Source: Steroidobacteraceae bacterium
GTDB taxonomy: Bacteria; Pseudomonadota; Gammaproteobacteria; Steroidobacterales; Steroidobacteraceae
DNA: 64,000 nucleotides
NCBI GenBank assembly: GCA_025458905.1
Contig: JALORN010000010.1
Coordinates: forward strand, 1-64,000
Reading direction: 5' to 3'
Both the position numbers and the translations under genes were made by a program. The notes beneath the pieces were generated by a model. It had not been told where the DNA came from, did no database searches, and saw nothing but the letters and a program-made list of their open reading frames with translations. Position 1 is the stretch's first letter, and every line of letters begins with the position of its first letter. Below, one piece after another: positions 59,768-64,000 of this stretch.

Positions 59768-60391
59768 TCAGCCCGGCAGGCCGTGCCGCACCTGGGCCAG
59801 TGCCGACTCGGCGAGTCGCAGGTGCTCCTCGCCCAGCGCGCCCTTCCGGCCAGCCTCGACCAGGCTCTCGATCACCAGGGTGGCGACCTCGGCACGACCG
59901 CGGGCCTGCACGAGCCCCTTGCGCAGCTGGGCGATCAGCCGGTCCCGGGCGTCGAGTTCGCGGACCAGCGGATCCCAGTGCGGGGCGCGGAAGTGGTCCA
60001 TCAGCGCCTCGACGACCGTCGCATCGCGCGCCAGGGTCTCGAACCTGAAGTCCACGGCGCCGAAGTCCCGCAGGCCGTCGATCTCGCCGAGCGCCTGCGG
60101 CGTGACGCGCTCGAAACACATGCTCCAGTCCGCGTACTGGCGCGACGGGACGACCTTGCGACCGATCACCTGCACCCCTGCATGCCGCGGATCACGGCCG
60201 ATGCGCTCCACCAGGGCATCGACCACCTCGGCCTCGCCCTCGAGCACTTGCAGGAACGTGGCATTGCCATAGAGCAGCAGGCCGGTGATGCCGGCCGCGG
60301 TATTGTTCCGGCGGGACTGCACGAGCAGCGACAGCAGCTGCTCGGGTGACAGGGGCGTGCTCGCCCGGCTGACGTAGGACACCTGGATCAT
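59768..60391 (-). CDS. BLUF-domain blue-light photoreceptor
   Basis: The N-terminal 95 residues are a complete BLUF domain that should bind FAD. Tyr6, Asn30, Gln48, Trp89 and Met91 line up with AppA Tyr21, Asn45, Gln63, Trp104 and Met106 at a constant offset. Residues 100-207 form a charged helical tail without a known output domain, so signalling probably works by protein-protein contact. It is a single gene divergent from marC. Blue-light control of motility or biofilm is typical of short BLUF proteins, but the target is unknown. Confidence 0.92.
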   Translation of the reverse strand: MIQVSYVSRASTPLSPEQLLSLLVQSRRNNTAAGITGLLLYGNATFLQVLEGEAEVVDALVERIGRDPRHAGVQVIGRKVVPSRQYADWSMCFERVTPQALGEIDGLRDFGAVDFRFETLARDATVVEALMDHFRAPHWDPLVRELDARDRLIAQLRKGLVQARGRAEVATLVIESLVEAGRKGALGEEHLRLAESALAQVRHGLPG

Positions 60392-60504
60392 GGGGCGTTT
60401 CGCTCCGCGCGCGTGCCGCCGGCATGATACACGGCGATCGTGGTCCTTCCCTCGCCGGACGCGCGGCGCGTGGGCGGGGCCCCGGGCCGCGCTAACATCG
60501 CGGC

Positions 60505-61173
60505 GTGAACGAGTACCTCAAGATCCTGTTCGCCGCCGCGGTCTTCGTCCCCGCCACGCTCCTGCCGATCATCAATCCGCTGGCCGGCGCCCCGGTGTTC
60601 CTCGCGGTGACCGGCGGCAACGAGCAGCTCACCCGGGTGATGGCGCGCCGCGTCGCATTCAACTGCTTCTTCCTGCTGGTGGGCGCATTGCTGATCGGCA
60701 GCTACGTGCTCGATTTCTTCGGCATCTCGATCCCGATCGTCCGCGTCGCGGGCGGGCTGGTCGTGGCGGCCGCCGGCTGGCGCCTGCTCGAAGACAGCGG
60801 ACAGGACGCCCTGCAGCGCTCGGTCGCGGACGCCGCAGCGACGATGTCGGAGGCGGAGATCGCGCACCGCAGCTTCATGCCGATGAGTTTTCCCCTGACG
60901 GTCGGTCCCGGGACCCTCGCCGCGACGATCGCGCTCGGCTCGAAGCGCCCGGAACAAGCTTTCGTGCTGATCCCGCAGGGTGCCGGCGCCTTGCTGGGCC
61001 TGACGCTTTCGGCCGCCGTGATCTACCTGACCTACCGGTACTCCGGCACGCTGATGCAGCGGCTCGGGCGCACCGGCTCGATGGTGCTGATGCGGCTCGC
61101 GGCCTTCATCCTCCTGTGCATCGGGATCGAGATCCTGTGGAGTGGCCTGTCCGAGCTGATCGGGACGCGCTGA
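60505..61173 (+). CDS. MarC-family integral membrane protein
   Basis: A 222-residue protein with six predicted helices and the family signature INPLAGAPVFLAVTGG near the start, plus the MPMSFPLTVGPGTLAATIALG segment that begins the second repeat. MarC proteins are of unknown function despite the historical antibiotic-resistance name. The start is GTG at 60505. A TAACAT hexamer at 60493-60498 ends six bases earlier, again suggesting a leaderless mRNA. Confidence 0.88.
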   Translation: MNEYLKILFAAAVFVPATLLPIINPLAGAPVFLAVTGGNEQLTRVMARRVAFNCFFLLVGALLIGSYVLDFFGISIPIVRVAGGLVVAAAGWRLLEDSGQDALQRSVADAAATMSEAEIAHRSFMPMSFPLTVGPGTLAATIALGSKRPEQAFVLIPQGAGALLGLTLSAAVIYLTYRYSGTLMQRLGRTGSMVLMRLAAFILLCIGIEILWSGLSELIGTR

Positions 61174-61311
61174 GGGCGACCGCCCACTGGACAGCATCCG
61201 CCTTGAAGTCGCGGGAGTGCCGGGGCGATGCGCGGCGCTGCACCACGACGGAGCATGCCCGGCTCGACGGGGGTCACGGGGCAGGAGCAACAACGTGTCG
61301 CTGCAACGAAA

Positions 61312-61363
61312 CTGACATCTTTCTGTCACTTTTCGGCCTGCTGAAACATTTCCTTCATATAAC
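61312..61363 (+). promoter_or_regulatory. Pho box and -10 candidate upstream of the porin gene
   Basis: CTGACAT (61312-61318) and CTGTCAC (61323-61329) are 7-base direct repeats with a 4-base spacer, the layout of the PhoB box (consensus CTGTCAT). A weaker pair, CTGAAAC/CCTTCAT (61341-61347 and 61352-61358), follows. TATAAC at 61358-61363 is a possible -10. The strong box is farther from it than in most E. coli Pho promoters. The rest of 61174-61311 shows no feature. Confidence 0.6.
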
Positions 61364-61418
61364 TGCCACAAACTCCGCGCCCGTCACGTCCTGCGCGCTG
61401 CAGGGTCATGAGGACCGC

Positions 61419-62570
61419 ATGGTCAGGTTTGCCAGACTGAGGTTCGCTTCTGCTTGCGCCGTCCTGCTGCTCGCATCGGCCGGCGTGGCGGCGACGGAGC
61501 AGAAGAACGAGCCCTACCCGAACCTCGGGTTGCTGCACCGCGACAACGGCAGCCCGGTGCTGCAGGAACTGTGGGTTCTCGGCCGCTACCACGGCCAGTA
61601 CCACTGGTCGGAGGGATCGGACGGCGACAACGAGGGCTGGGAGGACCGCCGCTTCCGGCTCGGGGCACAGGCGAGGCTGTTCGAGAAGCTCACCCTGCAC
61701 GCCCAGGCCATCAGCGGCAGCGACTTCGAGCCGCTCTACAACGGCTTCACGGAACTGTGGCTGGGCTGGCGTTTCAGCGAGGCGGTCACGCTGACCGTGG
61801 GCCAGCAGAAGCACCGCTTCACCCACGATCGCAACGTCTCCAGCCGCTACATGAACTACCTCGAGCGCGCGATGCTCACCAACATGTTCGCGCTCGACTA
61901 CACGCCGGCCGTCACCCTGTCCGGCACCGTGCGCAAGGACTGGACCTACTACACCGGGGTGTTCTCGAACCGGGCCGGCCGCAACATGGGCCGTGCCTTC
62001 ACCGACCTGGACTCCGGTTACTCCTTCATGGCGTCGGCCACTCGCGACCTGCACGGGTCGCTCGGCACCGATACCGCCCACCTGAACCTCGCCTACCTGC
62101 ACAGTGACGCCAACGACCGGGCGACCAACCTGAACCGGTTCGAGGACGGCCTGAACGTCGGCCTCATCCTCACCGAGGGTGGCCACTCGCTGGTCGCCGA
62201 GCTGACCGCCGGCTTCGGCGGCCCGGGCGGCAGCGCGATCGGCCTGAACCTGCAGCCCACCGTGTTCGTGACGCGCAAGGTGCAGCTGGTCGGGCGCTAC
62301 CAGATCGCCTACAGCGAGGACGACGGCGGCCTGCGCGCCCAGCGCCGGTACGAGCGGCCGGCCGGCCTCAACCGTGGGCACCTGTACCACGCCGGCTATG
62401 CCGGTGCGGACTACTACATCGCCGCTCACCGCCTGAAGCTGATGGTCGGGCTGGAATACGCGAAACTCGGCGGCCGCGACGTGTGGACGAGCTCGGTCGC
62501 GATACGGACGTTCTTCGGCCCGCACTCGCGCGCGCCCTTCCCCGCCGCGCTGCTGCTCGAGCCGGATTGA
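61419..62570 (+). CDS. Outer-membrane porin, probably Porin_O_P type
   Basis: A signal peptide (RLRFASACAVLLLASAGVAA) is followed by a 360-residue domain of alternating hydrophobic strands rich in Tyr, Trp and Gly, typical of a large beta-barrel. DRRFRLGAQARLFEKLTLHAQ resembles the first strands of OprP/OprO phosphate-selective porins. With a Pho box upstream, uptake of phosphate or polyphosphate under starvation is the best guess; the family assignment is by pattern only. ATG 61419 follows TGAGGA. It has 383 residues. Confidence 0.7.
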   Translation: MVRFARLRFASACAVLLLASAGVAATEQKNEPYPNLGLLHRDNGSPVLQELWVLGRYHGQYHWSEGSDGDNEGWEDRRFRLGAQARLFEKLTLHAQAISGSDFEPLYNGFTELWLGWRFSEAVTLTVGQQKHRFTHDRNVSSRYMNYLERAMLTNMFALDYTPAVTLSGTVRKDWTYYTGVFSNRAGRNMGRAFTDLDSGYSFMASATRDLHGSLGTDTAHLNLAYLHSDANDRATNLNRFEDGLNVGLILTEGGHSLVAELTAGFGGPGGSAIGLNLQPTVFVTRKVQLVGRYQIAYSEDDGGLRAQRRYERPAGLNRGHLYHAGYAGADYYIAAHRLKLMVGLEYAKLGGRDVWTSSVAIRTFFGPHSRAPFPAALLLEPD

Positions 62571-62596
62571 GGCCCCGGCGAGCGCGGCCGCCCTGC

Positions 62597-63250
62597 TCAG
62601 GCCGGCTTGCCCGGCTCCTCGGGAAAGTCGTAGACGAAGATGTTGTGCGGCAGGTGCGCCGGGTCGACCATCGCGAGCTGCTTGAGCAGGCCCGTGCTCA
62701 GGTCGTAGACCCAGCCGTGCAGGATCGGCCGCTGCTCGCGCTTCCAGGCGAGCTGCACGAACGAGAGCTCGGCCAGGTGGTACACCTGCTCGATGACGTT
62801 GAGCTCGATCAGCCGCTCGTAGCGCTTCTCCTCGTCCGGCTGCGAGTCGAGCTCGACGGCGTGCAGCCGGTAGATGTCCTTGATGTGGCGCAGCCACTTG
62901 TTGATGAGGCCGAGGTGCTGGTGCGACAGCGCGGCCCGGACGCCACCGCAGCCGTAGTGCCCGCAGATGATCACGTGCCTCACCTTCAGCACCTCGACCG
63001 CGTACTGCACGACGCTCAGCATGTTGAGGTCGGTGTGCACGACGAGATTGGCGATGTTGCGGTGGACGAACAGCTCGCCCGGCTCGACGCCGGTCACCTC
63101 TTCGGCCGGGACGCGGCTGTCGGAGCAGCCGATCCACAGGAATTCGGGTTTCTGCACGCCGGAGGAGCGGGTGAAGAAGTCCGGGCGGATCGCCAGCTTG
63201 TCGGCGACCCAGGCCTGGTTGTTGAGCAACAGCCGCTTGTAGCTTTCCAT
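62597..63250 (-). CDS. can: Beta-class carbonic anhydrase
   Basis: Zinc enzyme that interconverts CO2 and bicarbonate in the cytoplasm. Ligands are Cys42, His98 and Cys101 with the Asp44/Arg46 dyad ([11 protein letters not shown] and GHYGCGG). The 217 residues match E. coli Can. It starts 11 bases after the SulP gene, so both are likely one transcript, pairing bicarbonate transport with hydration. Confidence 0.95.
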   Translation of the reverse strand: MESYKRLLLNNQAWVADKLAIRPDFFTRSSGVQKPEFLWIGCSDSRVPAEEVTGVEPGELFVHRNIANLVVHTDLNMLSVVQYAVEVLKVRHVIICGHYGCGGVRAALSHQHLGLINKWLRHIKDIYRLHAVELDSQPDEEKRYERLIELNVIEQVYHLAELSFVQLAWKREQRPILHGWVYDLSTGLLKQLAMVDPAHLPHNIFVYDFPEEPGKPA

Positions 63251-63261
63251 CGTGCGCTTTC

Positions 63262-64000
63262 CTAGCCGGCGGTGGCCGGCACCAGACGTTTGTCGAAGAA
63301 GTTGTGGTACTCGACCGTGATGCCACGATAGGCGGCACCGCCCGCGAACTCGTCCACGGTCTCGTAGACGTCGCCGTCGATGTAGAGCGACTTGGTGCCG
63401 TCCACGAGCAGCAGCGCCCCGTTGGGTATCCGCCGCAGCGTGCGCTTGAGCTCGGACTTGTGGATGAACGAGACGTCCTTGTTGAAGCGCAGCAGCCAGG
63501 CGTTGCCGTTGTTGACCAGCGTGATCGCCGCGTGGTGGTTCGAGCGCACGACGGAGAACAGCCCGGTGAGCAGCCCGATCGCGATGCCCTGCAGCAGGTC
63601 CGTGAAGACGATCGCCACCAGCGTGACCGCGAACGGCACGAACTGCGCCATGCCCTGCTGCCACATCTCGACGATCACCTTGCGCGAGGCGAGCTTGTAG
63701 CCGACGACGATGAGCACCGTGGCGAGCGCTGCGAGCGGCACCCGCCGCAGCAGCGCGCCGAGGAACACCACGGCCAGCAGCAGCACCAGCCCGTGCACCA
63801 GCGTCGAGAGCCGGGAGCGTGCACCCGAATACACGTTGGCGGAACTCCGCACGATCACCGAAGTGATCGGCAGGCCCCCCAGCAGGCCGCAGCACACGTT
63901 GCCGATGCCCTGGCCGCGAAGCTCGCGATTGGGGTCGGAGATGCGCTTCTCCGGATCGAGCTTGTCGGTGGCCTCGATGCACAGCAGCGTCTCGATGCTG
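63262..64000 (-). CDS. SulP-family anion transporter with C-terminal STAS domain (N-terminus beyond window)
   Basis: The visible C-terminal part begins [19 protein letters not shown], part of the conserved core. [11 protein letters not shown], the [16 protein letters not shown] helix and several membrane helices follow, and then a STAS domain (about the last 110 residues, with [20 protein letters not shown]). The link to carbonic anhydrase suggests bicarbonate rather than sulfate as substrate, as in BicA-type SulP proteins. The start lies past base 64000. Confidence 0.9.
   Translation of the reverse strand, partial: SIETLLCIEATDKLDPEKRISDPNRELRGQGIGNVCCGLLGGLPITSVIVRSSANVYSGARSRLSTLVHGLVLLLAVVFLGALLRRVPLAALATVLIVVGYKLASRKVIVEMWQQGMAQFVPFAVTLVAIVFTDLLQGIAIGLLTGLFSVVRSNHHAAITLVNNGNAWLLRFNKDVSFIHKSELKRTLRRIPNGALLLVDGTKSLYIDGDVYETVDEFAGGAAYRGITVEYHNFFDKRLVPATAG

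Overview
The window is a very GC-rich (roughly 70% by eye), densely packed stretch of bacterial chromosome that consists almost entirely of housekeeping genes. Gene content and order point to a gammaproteobacterium, probably from a deep-branching, Xanthomonadales/Nevskiales/Steroidobacter-like lineage. The supporting signs are fimV next to truA-accD-folC-SPOR-cvpA-purF, the EpmA/EpmB system for EF-P, tig-clpP-clpX behind a tRNA cluster, a DUF1820 gene before purL, and glyA-nrdR-ribD-ribE-ribB-ribH-nusB-thiL. I cannot name a genus from sequence alone. There is no CRISPR array, rRNA, prophage or intact transposase. The one clear mobile-type element is a 134-bp nested palindrome between ettA and purL.

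Layout. 1-3411: five tRNA genes (Pro, Arg, His, Lys, Leu), then tig, clpP and the start of clpX, all on the minus strand. 3440-8703: folD, then cysS and gltX, then a secreted cyclophilin and lpxH. 8750-22890: a long minus-strand run that reads, in transcription order, prmB, aroC, asd, fimV, truA, accD, folC, a SPOR protein, cvpA, purF, a receiver-kinase fusion and miaE. 23004-29309: psd, epmA and msrC, then efp on the opposite strand, epmB, and a FimX-like degenerate GGDEF/EAL protein. Thus all the visible parts of EF-P Lys34 lysylation lie together. 29340-37942: parC/parE facing away from xseB-ispA-dxs, then folE2 behind a palindromic operator. 38054-49761: a GPx-like peroxidase, a kinase-cNMP sensor, the riboflavin/nusB/thiL operon headed by glyA-nrdR and an HDAC-type deacetylase, and ettA. 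49762-64000: the palindrome, purL with DUF1820, an FHA protein with a T6SS-type C-terminal domain, tRNA-Ser, mltF, a PilZ protein, a MATE exporter, tadA, a BLUF photoreceptor, a MarC protein, a porin behind a Pho box, beta-carbonic anhydrase and a truncated SulP transporter.

How the parts work together. Most genes serve translation (synthetases, tRNA modification, EF-P, EttA), folate/C1, purine, riboflavin, isoprenoid and lysine/aromatic precursor synthesis, proteolysis and chromosome decatenation. Scattered among them is an unusual number of signalling proteins: two Ser/Thr kinases with different sensor modules, an FHA reader, a FimX-like c-di-GMP effector, a PilZ protein, a BLUF light sensor and FimV. 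These could converge on type IV pili or the cell pole, but no direct link is visible here.

Points to check first: the nested palindrome at 49762-49895; an apparent one-base deletion that splits fimV near 18990; the Pho box and porin at 61312-62570; the folE2 operator; and two recurring promoter patterns (GC-rich discriminators, and -10 boxes placed so that the start codon is at about +1).
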